In this document: in pieces, positions 51,091-60,424 of the stretch
Position numbering within the stretch: position 1 is the stretch's first letter
Layout of the letters: each line of letters starts with the position of its first letter
Assembly: GCF_003586445.1 (NCBI RefSeq)
Contig: NZ_CP030028.1
Location: 3,114,501 to 3,178,500, forward strand
DNA from: Bacillus sp. Y1
Lineage (GTDB): Bacteria; Bacillota; Bacilli; Bacillales; Cytobacillaceae
DNA length: 64,000 bases
Reading direction: 5' to 3'
Translations under genes and position numbers: made by a program
Notes under the pieces: model-generated
Seen by the model: the letters and a program-made list of their open reading frames with translations, nothing else
What the model was told of the DNA's origin: nothing
Databases searched by the model: none

Positions 51091-52704
51091 CTATTCCCTA
51101 AATAACGGAAGAATAATTCGAAAAGTGGTTCCCACACCTTTTTGACTTTCAACTTCAATAGTACCCCTCATTCTTTCAATGATTTGATAACAAACCATTA
51201 GTCCCATGCCAGTGCCCTTTTCCTTCAAGGAATAAAAAGCCGTTCCTAATCTTTGAAGTTCATCCTCACTCATCCCAATTCCTGTGTCAAAGATTTCAAA
51301 TATACCAAAGTGACCTTCTTCCCGTACAGACAAACTGAGAGTGCCCCCGTCCTTCATCGCTTCTATCCCATTTTTTAATATATTTATAAGTACCTGCTTT
51401 AACTCACTAACATTCCCTTTAATAAAAACATCGCCTGACACGTTCGTTTTCATCCCAATGCTTTTTGACATGAGTGCATACGAATTCATTAAATCCATCA
51501 CTTTGTGTGCAAGTTCACCGGCATGAACTTTTTCTGAAAATTCCAGGTCTGGCTTCGCTAAAGATAAATATTCATTAATAATTTTCTCGGCACGATTCAT
51601 TTCTTCAAGCATTAATTTTACGTACATATGCTCTTCTTCACTCAATCCATCTTTTGCTAAAAAGATTTGTAAAAACCCTTTTACTACCGTCATTGGATTA
51701 CGAATTTCGTGAGCAACGGAAGCAGCTAATTGACCTATGGCATTCATTTTCTCGGCTCGTTGAAGCTCTTTAAGTAATTTTGTTTCTTTAATGATTGTAT
51801 CCATTTTTCCAATTGCCACTTCAAATGTATGTAATTGTTCTTCCGATACGGCTTGCTTGCTATTTAATGGACTTGAAATGGATAATCTATCAAACAATAT
51901 GGCTAACTGTTGGGTCATAAAGTTAAACCGTTCATATAATGGGTCAAGATTTGAATTTTTTTTACCACTTAGATGTATATTGAAGTTTCCGACACTTACC
52001 TCGTGTAATCCATACAAGATCTCATCAACGGGTTCCATCACATTGTTTAACACATACTTCAGGGTAAAGAATACGATGACTATCGTTATAACAAAGACAA
52101 CCGTTAAATATAACATCGTTTCTAACTGCGAATTCTTGATAAAAGATGCTTCTGCATCAATGACTAATACCCCGACTACTTTACCTTCTTCATTCTGTAT
52201 CGGAGCAAACGCAGATAACCACGTGCCAAGATCATCTGTATACACCTTTGTACTAACTACTTTTTTTTCTTCAATAGCTTCCTTCAGAGCGTTGATATGA
52301 ATGTCCACCGACTTATAAAAAGAAAAAGGTTTTAGTCCCTCGTAACTATTCGATACAACCGTGGCATATATTCCTTTATCTTCATTTATTGAAGTAGCTA
52401 CAATCCCACTATGAAAATAGGAAGAGTTCCTCTCGTTAATTAAGTTAACCTGTTGTTGCAGTCTCTTTACCGCAGGATCATTCGGGTCCTTTAACATAAT
52501 GGTTTTCTCTACATCATCAGGAGACACAACCGCTGTCCACAACGTTGATAGTCCCTCAACACGCTCCGTCAATTGCTCTATTTCCTTTTTTGTCTGTAGA
52601 GCATAACTAAAACTTGAGATCATAAAAATCACAACAAACGTAATAAAAAATGAAAAAAATAAAACTTGCTTGTATAAAGAAAGATGCCTGATCCATTTTT
52701 TCAT
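51091..52704 (-). CDS. Orphan sporulation-type sensor histidine kinase
   Basis: A 537-residue membrane kinase: TM1 about 13-35, an extracytoplasmic sensor of Cache type (35-195), TM2 about 196-218, HAMP, then HisKA and HATPase_c. The phosphorylation site is SVAHEIRNPMTVVKGFLQ, which resembles Kin phosphorelay kinases (AHEIRNP-T--KGF) that feed Spo0F. ATP-site motifs: ILKNGIEAMKDGG, DTGIGM and GTGMGLMVCYQIIERM. No response regulator adjoins it, as is usual for Kin proteins. Confidence 0.87.
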   Translation of the reverse strand: MKKWIRHLSLYKQVLFFSFFITFVVIFMISSFSYALQTKKEIEQLTERVEGLSTLWTAVVSPDDVEKTIMLKDPNDPAVKRLQQQVNLINERNSSYFHSGIVATSINEDKGIYATVVSNSYEGLKPFSFYKSVDIHINALKEAIEEKKVVSTKVYTDDLGTWLSAFAPIQNEEGKVVGVLVIDAEASFIKNSQLETMLYLTVVFVITIVIVFFTLKYVLNNVMEPVDEILYGLHEVSVGNFNIHLSGKKNSNLDPLYERFNFMTQQLAILFDRLSISSPLNSKQAVSEEQLHTFEVAIGKMDTIIKETKLLKELQRAEKMNAIGQLAASVAHEIRNPMTVVKGFLQIFLAKDGLSEEEHMYVKLMLEEMNRAEKIINEYLSLAKPDLEFSEKVHAGELAHKVMDLMNSYALMSKSIGMKTNVSGDVFIKGNVSELKQVLINILKNGIEAMKDGGTLSLSVREEGHFGIFEIFDTGIGMSEDELQRLGTAFYSLKEKGTGMGLMVCYQIIERMRGTIEVESQKGVGTTFRIILPLFRE

Positions 52705-52837
52705 ACATACACCGTTCCCTTTTTATTGGGTCTCACTCCCTTTTTATTCGACATCACTATCCAAAATCCTTGTCTTTCCTCCATATTTTTATAAATTCTT
52801 TACATAGCGTTTAAAATTTGTCGAACAAATAAAAAAA

Positions 52838-52858
52838 CCTGAACAGATAATGTTCAGG
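52838..52858 (-). terminator. Terminator of degV
   Basis: CCTGAACA / TGTTCAGG with five-base loop and seven T on the minus strand. Confidence 0.92.
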
Positions 52859-52862
52859 CAAT

Positions 52863-53705
52863 TTACTCAAAATAGTACATAAAACCAATGGCACCTGGCC
52901 CAGTATGGGTACTAACGATTGGAGTGGTATATTCAATATCTATTAAATCAAAATCAGCTATTGTTTTTAAGGCTGAGATCAGCTTTTGATTTAACTCTGG
53001 AGCCTCTGCATGGACGAGTCCAACACCTTTGATATTATGACCAGCTGTGTCTTCAGCAAATTGCTTTGCAAGGTAGTTAGCTACTTGACTGTAGCTTCGA
53101 GCTTTCGAAACAGGTGTATATACTCCACCTTCTAGAGAGGCAATTGGTTTGATATTAAGAAGTGAACCAATCATTGCCTTTCCCTTTCCGATTCTCCCAC
53201 CCTTCACGAGATTCTCAAGAGTATCGACAACTACAAACAATCTTGTATTTGAACGAATATGGTCGAGGCTAGCCAATATCTCATCCATACTTTTTCCTTC
53301 TTTGGCCATCAGAGAAGCTTCTATCACTTGGAATGAAAGGGCTTTCGATATAAAGCGAGAATCAACAACCTTTACATTTGCTTTTGACATAGATGCTGCC
53401 GTCTCGGCTGACTGAACCGTACCACTCATTCCTCCAGTCATATGTATTGAAAGAACATCATATCCTTCCGCACCTAATCGATCATACAGTTCAGCAAATA
53501 CGCCAACAGGTGGTTGTGAACTTTTAGGTAGTTCCTCTGCTGCCTTCATCTTATTCAAAAAGTCCTTTGGGGTTAAATCAACCCGATCCAAGTAAGTCTC
53601 TCCTTCAATTTGAATAGATAATGGAACAACCTCAATATCATACTTCCTTATTAATTCATCGGACATGTCCACCGTTGAATCAGTCACTATTTTAATTTTA
53701 CTCAA
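52863..53705 (-). CDS. degV: DegV family fatty-acid-binding protein
   Basis: A 280-residue DegV protein. Motifs: VTDSTVDMSDELI at the N-terminus, SSQPPVGVFAELY, the fatty-acid contact HMTGGMSGTVQSAE and THTGPGAIGFMYY at the end. Members bind a long-chain fatty acid and act as FakB subunits for fatty-acid kinase in Firmicutes; no fakA is nearby. Confidence 0.92.
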   Translation of the reverse strand: MSKIKIVTDSTVDMSDELIRKYDIEVVPLSIQIEGETYLDRVDLTPKDFLNKMKAAEELPKSSQPPVGVFAELYDRLGAEGYDVLSIHMTGGMSGTVQSAETAASMSKANVKVVDSRFISKALSFQVIEASLMAKEGKSMDEILASLDHIRSNTRLFVVVDTLENLVKGGRIGKGKAMIGSLLNIKPIASLEGGVYTPVSKARSYSQVANYLAKQFAEDTAGHNIKGVGLVHAEAPELNQKLISALKTIADFDLIDIEYTTPIVSTHTGPGAIGFMYYFE

Positions 53706-53776
53706 ATTCCTTCACATCCTAATGCTAAAATCTCACTACCTATTATACAGAATTCTAGGTTAATGTCGAAAAAAGA

Positions 53777-53804
53777 AAGAGTATCGGCATGTACCGATAC
53801 TCTT
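53777..53804 (-). terminator. Terminator of the ypmP-like gene
   Basis: AAGAGTATCGG / CCGATACTCTT with six-base loop and T-rich tail on the minus strand. Confidence 0.82.
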
Positions 53805-53845
53805 CATGTAAAGACAATCATGTCAAAGAAAAACAAACACATTAA

Positions 53846-54097
53846 TTACGCGTTATTCTTTAGCTCTGGTACTTGGAATACATTCTGGTACACTGGCCAC
53901 TTCAACGCTTTTTTCAAATAGTCTCTAAAAGAATAGCATTTCTTCGGCTGTTTGTCCCGGTATAGAGACGAAATAAATGATTGCAAACGGACTTGGATTA
54001 AAAAATAATAAGGGCTATCTTCCTCCAATACTGGAATTTCCATGACTTTTACCTTCTGTCCAACAACATTTTTGAACTCTAGGCTTTTGAATAGCAA
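53846..54097 (-). CDS. ypmP: DUF2535 family protein (YpmP)
   Basis: An 83-residue protein with SLEFKNVVGQKVKVMEIPVLE, YYFLIQVRLQSF and CYSFRDYLKKALKWP, the YpmP/DUF2535 pattern. Function unknown. TTG 54095-54097 is nine bases from AGAGG and gives the normal family length; the ATG 14 codons earlier has no SD. Beside ilvA as in B. subtilis, here with tat genes between. Confidence 0.82.
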   Translation of the reverse strand: MLFKSLEFKNVVGQKVKVMEIPVLEEDSPYYFLIQVRLQSFISSLYRDKQPKKCYSFRDYLKKALKWPVYQNVFQVPELKNNA

Positions 54098-54201
54098 AAT
54101 ATCAATCCTCTTTTTCACCCGTTTGTATATATTATACAATATTTATTTGTCGAAGTGTGTCTGAATATACACAAGTTGTGAAAATATTTAAATTTATTTC
54201 A

Positions 54202-54525
54202 TTATGAAAAGTAGTACTGGGTCATCCAATAAATATGCGTAAAACAAACCGGTGTATAAATGATAGAGGATAGAATAATCAGAGACAATATGAGTCTTTT
54301 TTTTCGAATCATACTCCCCCAAGTAACTCCCATCCAAATGAGAAGTACTGATAAGGATATTTTTACAGTTAAAAACAAAAGTGGATGGATGTGATAAATA
54401 CCATTCATATAAGGGTTCATTTCTCTTATCTTATTGAGTGATAACCCATGTGCAGTAGCAAAAGCGTCAAATACGTTCAGAAGAGCGAGATAAATAAACA
54501 GAAAACCTAATAATTTCCGATCCAT
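54202..54525 (-). CDS. DUF5658-type membrane protein
   Basis: A 107-residue protein with three hydrophobic helices. The pattern LLNVFDAFATAHGL followed by EMNPYMNGIY fits the DUF5658 family of unknown function. The ATG at 54523-54525 is five bases after GAGGG; seven codons upstream another ATG has no SD. Confidence 0.8.
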   Translation of the reverse strand: MDRKLLGFLFIYLALLNVFDAFATAHGLSLNKIREMNPYMNGIYHIHPLLFLTVKISLSVLLIWMGVTWGSMIRKKRLILSLIILSSIIYTPVCFTHIYWMTQYYFS

Positions 54526-54615
54526 ACCAACCCTCATTTTTTTCATTATCTTTTGTTCTTAATTAAGAACACATTAAGCTAATTATAATGTAAAAGAGGG
54601 CCTTTTGAAAACAAA

Positions 54616-54643
54616 AAACCCACTTTTATAAAAAAGTGAGTTT
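54616..54643 (-). terminator. Terminator of tatC
   Basis: AAACCCACTTTT / AAAAGTGAGTTT with four-base loop and TTTTGTTTT tail on the minus strand, just past the tatC stop. Confidence 0.87.
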
Positions 54644-54649
54644 GATCTT

Positions 54650-55405
54650 TTATCCTAAATCTACTCTCTCATCCTCATCCAAGCCCCACTCTTTCTCTTT
54701 TTTCAACTTTCTTTTATAAACAATTTTCGAAAGATTGATACTGATTTCGTATAAAAAAAGAAGTGGAATAGTCACTAAAATATCACTCATAAAATCAGGA
54801 GGTGAGATGACTACAGAAATTACAACCAGAACAAAATATGCATATTTCCTTATTTTTTGAAGTACATACGGATTTACAATTCCTAAAGATGTTAAAAACA
54901 TTACGACAACAGGTAGTTCAAACAAAAATCCAAATGGAAGCGACATATTCATGATAAAACGGAAGTACTTGTCCGCTGTAAAGTTAGCAACAAGCATATC
55001 GCCACTTAAATCGATCAAAAAACCCATAACGGTCGGAAAAATCACAAAATATCCAAAGCATAAGCCGACAATAAATAAGATGAACAAAGCAGGGATATAA
55101 CTCAAAGTAATTTTTCTTTCGAAAGGTTTTAATGCTGGTCTGACAAACAACCAAATCTGCAACGCAAGAACAGGAATGGTACCTGCAATCGCAATTAAAC
55201 CTGCTAACATGAAATAAACCCACACGATATCACTCGGTCCTAACGCAATCAACTTAACTTCTAAGTCCCGAACAAACCATTGATAGATCTCCTCAACGTA
55301 AATAAAACCAACTATAAAGAAGCCAAAAAAAGCTACAATAGAGACAATAAGTCTTTTTCTTAATTCGTCTAGATGATCAACAAGCTGTAATTCTTTATCC
55401 TCCAT
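54650..55405 (-). CDS. tatC: Twin-arginine translocase subunit TatC
   Basis: A 251-residue six-helix receptor of the Tat pathway that binds twin-arginine signal peptides. The N-terminal VDHLDELRKRL and the first periplasmic loop, RPALKPFERK and FGYFVIFP, are family signatures. The tail is highly charged. Encoded 62 bases downstream of tatA, so the two form a TatA-TatC pair of the Bacillus type without TatB. Confidence 0.95.
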   Translation of the reverse strand: MEDKELQLVDHLDELRKRLIVSIVAFFGFFIVGFIYVEEIYQWFVRDLEVKLIALGPSDIVWVYFMLAGLIAIAGTIPVLALQIWLFVRPALKPFERKITLSYIPALFILFIVGLCFGYFVIFPTVMGFLIDLSGDMLVANFTADKYFRFIMNMSLPFGFLFELPVVVMFLTSLGIVNPYVLQKIRKYAYFVLVVISVVISPPDFMSDILVTIPLLFLYEISINLSKIVYKRKLKKEKEWGLDEDERVDLG

Positions 55406-55446
55406 GTAAGTCCCCTACCATAAACAAAATGTAATCGAGAAAAAAA

Positions 55447-55466
55447 GTGTAAGAAATATCTTACAC
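55447..55466 (-). terminator. Hairpin after tatA
   Basis: GTGTAAGA / TCTTACAC with four-base loop and seven T. It lies between tatA and tatC, so it could reduce tatC expression relative to tatA. Confidence 0.8.
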
Positions 55467-55467
55467 C

Positions 55468-55665
55468 TTATTTCGTAGCATTCTTCTTTTTATCCTCATC
55501 GAGCTCTTCCATTACATCACTTGTTAGCTCTCGGGTAGATTTTTTAAATTCACGAAGAGTTTGACCAAATGCACGACCAATCTCAGGGAGCTTTTTAGGT
55601 CCGAAAATAATTAAAGCAAGTACAAGGATAAGGATCAATCCAGGAACTCCGATGTTTGAAAACAC
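55468..55665 (-). CDS. tatA: Twin-arginine translocase subunit TatA
   Basis: A 65-residue pore-forming subunit: one N-terminal helix ([17 protein letters not shown]), the conserved [14 protein letters not shown] hinge and amphipathic helix, then a charged tail. Partner of TatC just downstream. TatA is needed in excess over TatC, in keeping with the terminator hairpin between them. Confidence 0.95.
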   Translation of the reverse strand: MFSNIGVPGLILILVLALIIFGPKKLPEIGRAFGQTLREFKKSTRELTSDVMEELDEDKKKNATK

Positions 55666-55808
55666 TGTAGAACATCCCCTTTGGTTAATTAGAATAACTA
55701 ATCTACTACGATTATAGTACTTTTAACAACGAATGAGTCAATATGAAACACATTGTCATAAGAAGTTCACAATTTGAGTAGATGTCATTTTTCTCTTATC
55801 ATTATACA

Positions 55809-57077
55809 TTAAATGAGCAAATTAAATAAGTTACTATCTTTATTAACTTCTGTAAAAGCAAAACCTTTTTTGTTTAATCTTTCAATTAAACCTTTGTAGT
55901 CTTCCTTCTTCTGTATTTCAATCCCCACTAGTGCTGGTCCATTTTCTTTATTATTTTTCTTAGTATATTCGAATTGTGTAATATCATCCGTTGGTGACAA
56001 TACTTCATCTAAAAACTCACGAAGTGCACCCGCACGTTGTGGGAAGTTAACGATGAAATAATAAAGTAGACCCTCATACAACAATGAACGCTCTTTAATT
56101 TCCTGCATACGACCGATATCGTTATTTCCACCACTTATAATAACGACAATATTTTTCCCTTTAATTTCATCCTTATAAAGGTCAAGAGCTGCAATTGGTA
56201 AAGCACCGGCTGGCTCAGCAACAATGGCATGCTCATTGTATAATTCTAAAATACTAGTGCAAACTTTCCCTTCTGGAACCAATAGGATGCCATCCAACAG
56301 CTCATAGCAAGTGTCAAATGTTTTATTACCCACACTTTTCACAGCAGCTCCGTCAACGAACTTATCAATGTCATCTAGAGGAGTCACAATTTGGTTATGG
56401 AAAGAAGTCTTCATAGCTGGGGCCCCATAAGGCTCCACACCAATTAGCTTGGTTTGGGGAGAGACGCTTTTCACATACGTGCTCACACCAGCCATAAGTC
56501 CTCCACCACCAATACTGGCAAACACAAAATCTACGGTTTCTTCACAATCCTGCAGTATTTCTACAGCTACCGTTCCTTGACCTGCGATTACAAGCTCGTC
56601 ATCAAATGGATGAATGAAGGTCCTTCCTTCTTTTTCCGCACACTCAACAGCTTTGGCATAAGAATCATCGAACGTATCCCCAACAAGAATAATTTCGATA
56701 AATCCTCTACCAAATAACTCTACTTGCCCAACTTTTTGCTTTGGTGTTGTCGTTGGCATATAAATTTTCCCTTGTACACCAAGATGACGACAAGCATATG
56801 CTACACCTTGAGCATGATTCCCTGCACTTGCACAAACAACCCCATTAGACAGATTGTCCTTACCAAGCGCTTTCATCTTATAAAAAGCACCTCTTAATTT
56901 AAAAGAGCGAACGTGCTGCAAATCTTCCCTTTTTAAATACACATTACAATCATATTTTTCTGATAAACGCTCGTTTTTTTGTAACGGTGTATGGGCAACG
57001 ATGTCTTTGAGTTGGTGGTGCGCTATTAAAATATCTTCAACCTGCACCCATCTTTTTTTCATCACTTTCTGTTCCAT
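55809..57077 (-). CDS. ilvA: Threonine deaminase (biosynthetic)
   Basis: A 422-residue PLP enzyme making 2-oxobutyrate for isoleucine. The PLP lysine is in SFKLRGAFYKM (about residue 56), the phosphate loop SIGGGGLMAG and NHAQGVAYACRHLG are present. The C-terminal ACT-like domain (about 330-422) gives feedback control. ATG 57075-57077 is six bases after GGAGG; an ATG two codons earlier abuts the SD. No T-box or clear CodY site is seen upstream. Confidence 0.95.
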   Translation of the reverse strand: MEQKVMKKRWVQVEDILIAHHQLKDIVAHTPLQKNERLSEKYDCNVYLKREDLQHVRSFKLRGAFYKMKALGKDNLSNGVVCASAGNHAQGVAYACRHLGVQGKIYMPTTTPKQKVGQVELFGRGFIEIILVGDTFDDSYAKAVECAEKEGRTFIHPFDDELVIAGQGTVAVEILQDCEETVDFVFASIGGGGLMAGVSTYVKSVSPQTKLIGVEPYGAPAMKTSFHNQIVTPLDDIDKFVDGAAVKSVGNKTFDTCYELLDGILLVPEGKVCTSILELYNEHAIVAEPAGALPIAALDLYKDEIKGKNIVVIISGGNNDIGRMQEIKERSLLYEGLLYYFIVNFPQRAGALREFLDEVLSPTDDITQFEYTKKNNKENGPALVGIEIQKKEDYKGLIERLNKKGFAFTEVNKDSNLFNLLI

Positions 57078-57219
57078 ATCCATCCTCCATTTTCCCGTTA
57101 TAATCAGTACATTATACCACTCTCACCCATCATTTCAAGCATATTATCAAAAAATTTTGTATTTTTCAATTTATAGAACTGGGTATTCTTCGCTCAGGAT
57201 TTTCTCAGAAAAAGGAAAA

Positions 57220-57244
57220 AAGCTAGACTCATTAAGCCTAGCTT
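57220..57244 (-). terminator. Terminator of the acyltransferase gene
   Basis: AAGCTAGACT / AGCCTAGCTT (one wobble) with five-base loop and T5 on the minus strand, one base past the stop. Confidence 0.82.
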
Positions 57245-57245
57245 G

Positions 57246-57977
57246 TCATGATGCGATTTTTTCATCCTTTAGAGAATGAACAATTACCTCTCGAACATAA
57301 TTTGAAACTTCCTTCATATCCTTTTGATCGAAAATTGAAGAAGGAATAAAAGGTAATATCTTCACCTGGATGGAAGCTGGTTTCACTAAACGGCCATTTT
57401 TTTCGAATACGTCAGATGTACCAGAGATACTAATTGGAACAATAGGTACCTTCGCATCCTTAGCTAATCGGAATCCACCAGATTTAAACTCACCGACCGG
57501 TCCACCCTTACTTCTCGTTCCTTCAGGAAAAATGGCAATGGAGTGACCCTCTTTTAATAACTTTACAGCCTCTCGTATCGATTGAACAGATTTCCTACGA
57601 TCGCTTCGATCAATAAACACGCAATTCATGATTTCCATCCAAGTAGAAAGGATTGGAACTTTTTTCACTTCTACTTTGGATATAAACCCAAACGGCTTTT
57701 CAATACTAGCTAGCAATGTAGGAATATCAAAGTCTCCTTCATGATTGCTAATCATGACAACCGCACCTTCAGGAAGATTCTCCATCCCCTCTACCTTCAC
57801 CTTAGATCCAGTCAGTTTCATAATTGTTTTTGACCATTTGTTTGGAATCGCATGAATTAGCTGATCTCTCTCTGAAACCGATAAACGATTGTCTAATTTT
57901 TTCATCCTTTTCAATTTAGGTATGCTATAAACCAAATAACCACTCATGTACAAAAAAACTGCCATTAACCTGATCAT
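57246..57977 (-). CDS. 1-acyl-sn-glycerol-3-phosphate acyltransferase (PlsC family)
   Basis: A 243-residue membrane acyltransferase making phosphatidic acid. The HX4D motif NHEGDFD is near residue 78 and FPEGTRSKGG near 150; the N-terminal hydrophobic segment anchors it. Position between ilvA and dfrA matches ypkP of B. subtilis. ATG 57975-57977 follows GGAGGG by eight bases; the upstream GTG abuts the SD. Confidence 0.9.
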   Translation of the reverse strand: MIRLMAVFLYMSGYLVYSIPKLKRMKKLDNRLSVSERDQLIHAIPNKWSKTIMKLTGSKVKVEGMENLPEGAVVMISNHEGDFDIPTLLASIEKPFGFISKVEVKKVPILSTWMEIMNCVFIDRSDRRKSVQSIREAVKLLKEGHSIAIFPEGTRSKGGPVGEFKSGGFRLAKDAKVPIVPISISGTSDVFEKNGRLVKPASIQVKILPFIPSSIFDQKDMKEVSNYVREVIVHSLKDEKIAS

Positions 57978-58044
57978 CTTGTTCACCCTCCATTATGTAA
58001 CCACACTAATTATACTTGATTGTATTCGTTTTAAACATAAAAAA

Positions 58045-58068
58045 TAAGCAGTGATTTTTCACTGCTTA
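58045..58068 (-). terminator. Terminator of dfrA
   Basis: TAAGCAGTGA / TCACTGCTTA with TTTT loop and T5 on the minus strand; it overlaps the stop. Confidence 0.88.
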
Positions 58069-58538
58069 CGTTGGTACACAAGAAATTCATAGTTGTATGG
58101 ATTTTTTTCGTCTTTTATACCTAGAGTGGATTCAATAAGCTCCCAGTCGGATAAATTGTATTCCGGGAAAAATGTATCTGCCTCGAACTCTTCACGAATT
58201 TCCGTAACATAAAGGCGATCTGCGAAAGGAATAATCTCTTTGAAAATTTCAGCGCCACCAATCACGAATAGCTCCTCATCATCACGCTTTAATAAATCTT
58301 TTACATCATGAATAACTGTACAGCCTTCAATTGTTACTCCTTGGTTACGTGTAATGACAATATTTTCTCTACCAGGAAGCGGCCTTCCAATGGAATCGTA
58401 CGTTTTTCGACCCATCGCAATGGGCTTTCCCATCGTAACTCTTTTAAAATATTTTAAATCCTCAGGAAGATGCCATGGAAGTTGATTGTTACGACCTATC
58501 GCCCGATTCTCGTCCATTGCCCAAAGAAGGGAAATCAT
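58059..58538 (-). CDS. dfrA: Dihydrofolate reductase
   Basis: A 159-residue DHFR regenerating tetrahydrofolate from the dihydrofolate produced by ThyA. Motifs: [21 protein letters not shown] at the N-terminus in two overlapping parts (active-site Glu/Asp with [13 protein letters not shown]), [15 protein letters not shown] and [10 protein letters not shown]. Its ATG overlaps the thyA stop by four bases (ATGA), giving the classical thyA-dfrA operon. Trimethoprim target. Confidence 0.96.
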   Translation of the reverse strand: MISLLWAMDENRAIGRNNQLPWHLPEDLKYFKRVTMGKPIAMGRKTYDSIGRPLPGRENIVITRNQGVTIEGCTVIHDVKDLLKRDDEELFVIGGAEIFKEIIPFADRLYVTEIREEFEADTFFPEYNLSDWELIESTLGIKDEKNPYNYEFLVYQRKQ

Positions 58539-59329
58539 ACACTTACAACCCCTTTAATATGAGGGTGTGCCTCGTAGTTAACCAACTCAAAATCATCATA
58601 CGTAAAACCAAACAAGTCTTTTTTCTCTGGGTTTATTTTTAAAGTTGGTAATGGATGAGGCTGTCTTGTTAATTGTAATTCCACTTGTTCTACATGATTT
58701 AAGTAAATATGCGCATCCCCAAAAGTATGAATAAATTCACCAGGTTCTAGGTCACATACCTGCGCCACCATCAATGTTAAAAGCGCATAGGATGCTATAT
58801 TAAATGGAACACCTAAAAACACATCAGCCGAACGTTGATATAACTGACAGCTTAGCTTTCCATCAGCCACATGAAATTGAAACAGGCAGTGACAAGGAGG
58901 CAGTGCCATTTTATCAATATCTCCAACATTCCATGCATTTACAATTAAACGCCTTGACTCAGGGTTTGTTTTAATTTGATTAACTAGGTCAGAAATTTGA
59001 TCCACTGTTTCCCCAGTCGAAGTCGTCCATGATCTCCACTGGTGTCCGTACACTGGACCTAAATTCCCTTCTTCATCTGCCCATTCATTCCAAATACGAA
59101 CGCCGTTATCTTGAAGATACTTTATATTCGTGTCACCTTGAAGGAACCAAAGTAATTCATGAATGATTGATTTCAAATGTAATTTTTTTGTTGTCACAAG
59201 AGGAAAACCTTCTTGTAAATCAAAACGCATTTGATAACCAAATGTACTAATGGTGCCCGTTCCTGTACGATCTTGTTTTTTTACTCCATTTTCTAACACA
59301 TGCTTACATAGCTCTAAATATTGTTTCAT
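58535..59329 (-). CDS. thyA: Thymidylate synthase
   Basis: A 264-residue folate-dependent dTMP synthase (ThyA class, short form). The catalytic cysteine is in [11 protein letters not shown], with [18 protein letters not shown] and [14 protein letters not shown] 59327-59329 follows GGTGGA; the extra six codons upstream have no function-bearing residues. First gene of thyA-dfrA. Confidence 0.96.
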   Translation of the reverse strand: MKQYLELCKHVLENGVKKQDRTGTGTISTFGYQMRFDLQEGFPLVTTKKLHLKSIIHELLWFLQGDTNIKYLQDNGVRIWNEWADEEGNLGPVYGHQWRSWTTSTGETVDQISDLVNQIKTNPESRRLIVNAWNVGDIDKMALPPCHCLFQFHVADGKLSCQLYQRSADVFLGVPFNIASYALLTLMVAQVCDLEPGEFIHTFGDAHIYLNHVEQVELQLTRQPHPLPTLKINPEKKDLFGFTYDDFELVNYEAHPHIKGVVSV

Positions 59330-59499
59330 TCTTCCACCTACTGTCACAAATTTTACGAAATACTAGTCTTTTACAAGGGTATAATTATTTTGATGGTAGG
59401 TCAATGCACGAAGGCGAAATTTTCGATGGAATTGAGTTTTGTTTCAAGTGGTTGTCGGTAGTTTCGCGTTTGTTTTATTTCTAGAGAGGATGTGGAATT

Positions 59500-60408
59500 T
59501 TGATTATCAAAAAGCGTGGGCTTTCTGTTGAATTGCAGATATTTAGATGTTTAAAAAATAGAATGGTATTTACTGAAAAAGAAAAATCGTACTATATCAA
59601 CTTAGAAAAAGGGTATCTTGGAGAACTAAAATTCGACGAGTTAACCAAAGGTTTAATCGATAATTGTTTATTAGTGAATGATTTAACTCTTGAAGTAACC
59701 AACAATATTTTTCAAATTGATAGCTTGCTTATTTTTAAAGAGATGATATGTGTTTTTGAAGTCAAAAACTTTGAGGATAATTTTTATTTTCAAGCAAATA
59801 AGTGGTATTCATTACCTAGTAGAAAAGAGATTAATAGTCCTATTCTACAACTTGAAAGAAGTGAGACTTTGCTCCGTAAATACTTTCAAACACACGGCTT
59901 TTCTATTCCCATTGAATCTAAAATTGTATTTGTAAACCCCACTTTCACCCTTTACCAAGCCCCTATCGATTTACCTGTTATCTTCCCCACTCAACTTCAG
60001 CATCTTCAAAGTACTCTCGAATCTAAAAGCGGAACCTTAACTTCCCAGCATATCAAACTAGCAAAACAATTATGTGATGACCATATGGTTACTACTCGAT
60101 TCTTGAGAATACCTAGTTATAGTTATGAATCATTAAGGATGGGGATAGAGTGTAGGGGGTGTGGTGAGTTTTTTGGTGAATGGGGGGAGTCCATTTTACA
60201 TTGCAAATACTGCGGAAGTTCAGAATTACTAGTAAATGCTTTTGTTCGAACCGTTGAAGCGTATAGACTTCTGTTCCCTAACAAAAAAATCACGACTAAA
60301 GAGATATACATTTGGTGTAAAATTATCCCCTCTTTAAAGGTTACACGGAATCTTTTGAATAATTATTTCCAATCCTTTGGTACTGGTAGAGCTAAATACT
60401 ATGAGTAG
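59500..60408 (+). CDS. NERD (nuclease-related) domain protein with zinc ribbon
   Basis: A 302-residue protein with an N-terminal NERD domain: GYLGELKFDEL (about 38-48) and the nuclease-like core FQIDSLLIFKEMICVFEVKN (Asp 74, Glu and Lys of FEVK), so a restriction-endonuclease-like active site is conserved. A zinc ribbon follows (CRGCGEFF and CKYCGSS, about 211-240), then a helical C-terminus. Role unknown; NERD proteins are suspected DNA-processing enzymes. TTG start at 59500 with GAGAGG upstream. A long 52-bp tandem repeat array begins 17 bases past its stop. Confidence 0.8.
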   Translation: MIIKKRGLSVELQIFRCLKNRMVFTEKEKSYYINLEKGYLGELKFDELTKGLIDNCLLVNDLTLEVTNNIFQIDSLLIFKEMICVFEVKNFEDNFYFQANKWYSLPSRKEINSPILQLERSETLLRKYFQTHGFSIPIESKIVFVNPTFTLYQAPIDLPVIFPTQLQHLQSTLESKSGTLTSQHIKLAKQLCDDHMVTTRFLRIPSYSYESLRMGIECRGCGEFFGEWGESILHCKYCGSSELLVNAFVRTVEAYRLLFPNKKITTKEIYIWCKIIPSLKVTRNLLNNYFQSFGTGRAKYYE

Positions 60409-60424
60409 TCTACAATATTCTATC

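Noticed and set aside
51791..52300. Plus-strand 169-residue reading frame
   Set aside because: Lies wholly antisense to the well-supported histidine kinase gene and has no recognisable domain.
57084..57245. T-box or CodY box upstream of ilvA
   Set aside because: No T-box sequence; the nearest CodY-like stretch (ATTTTCTCAGAAAA) has the two halves out of register.
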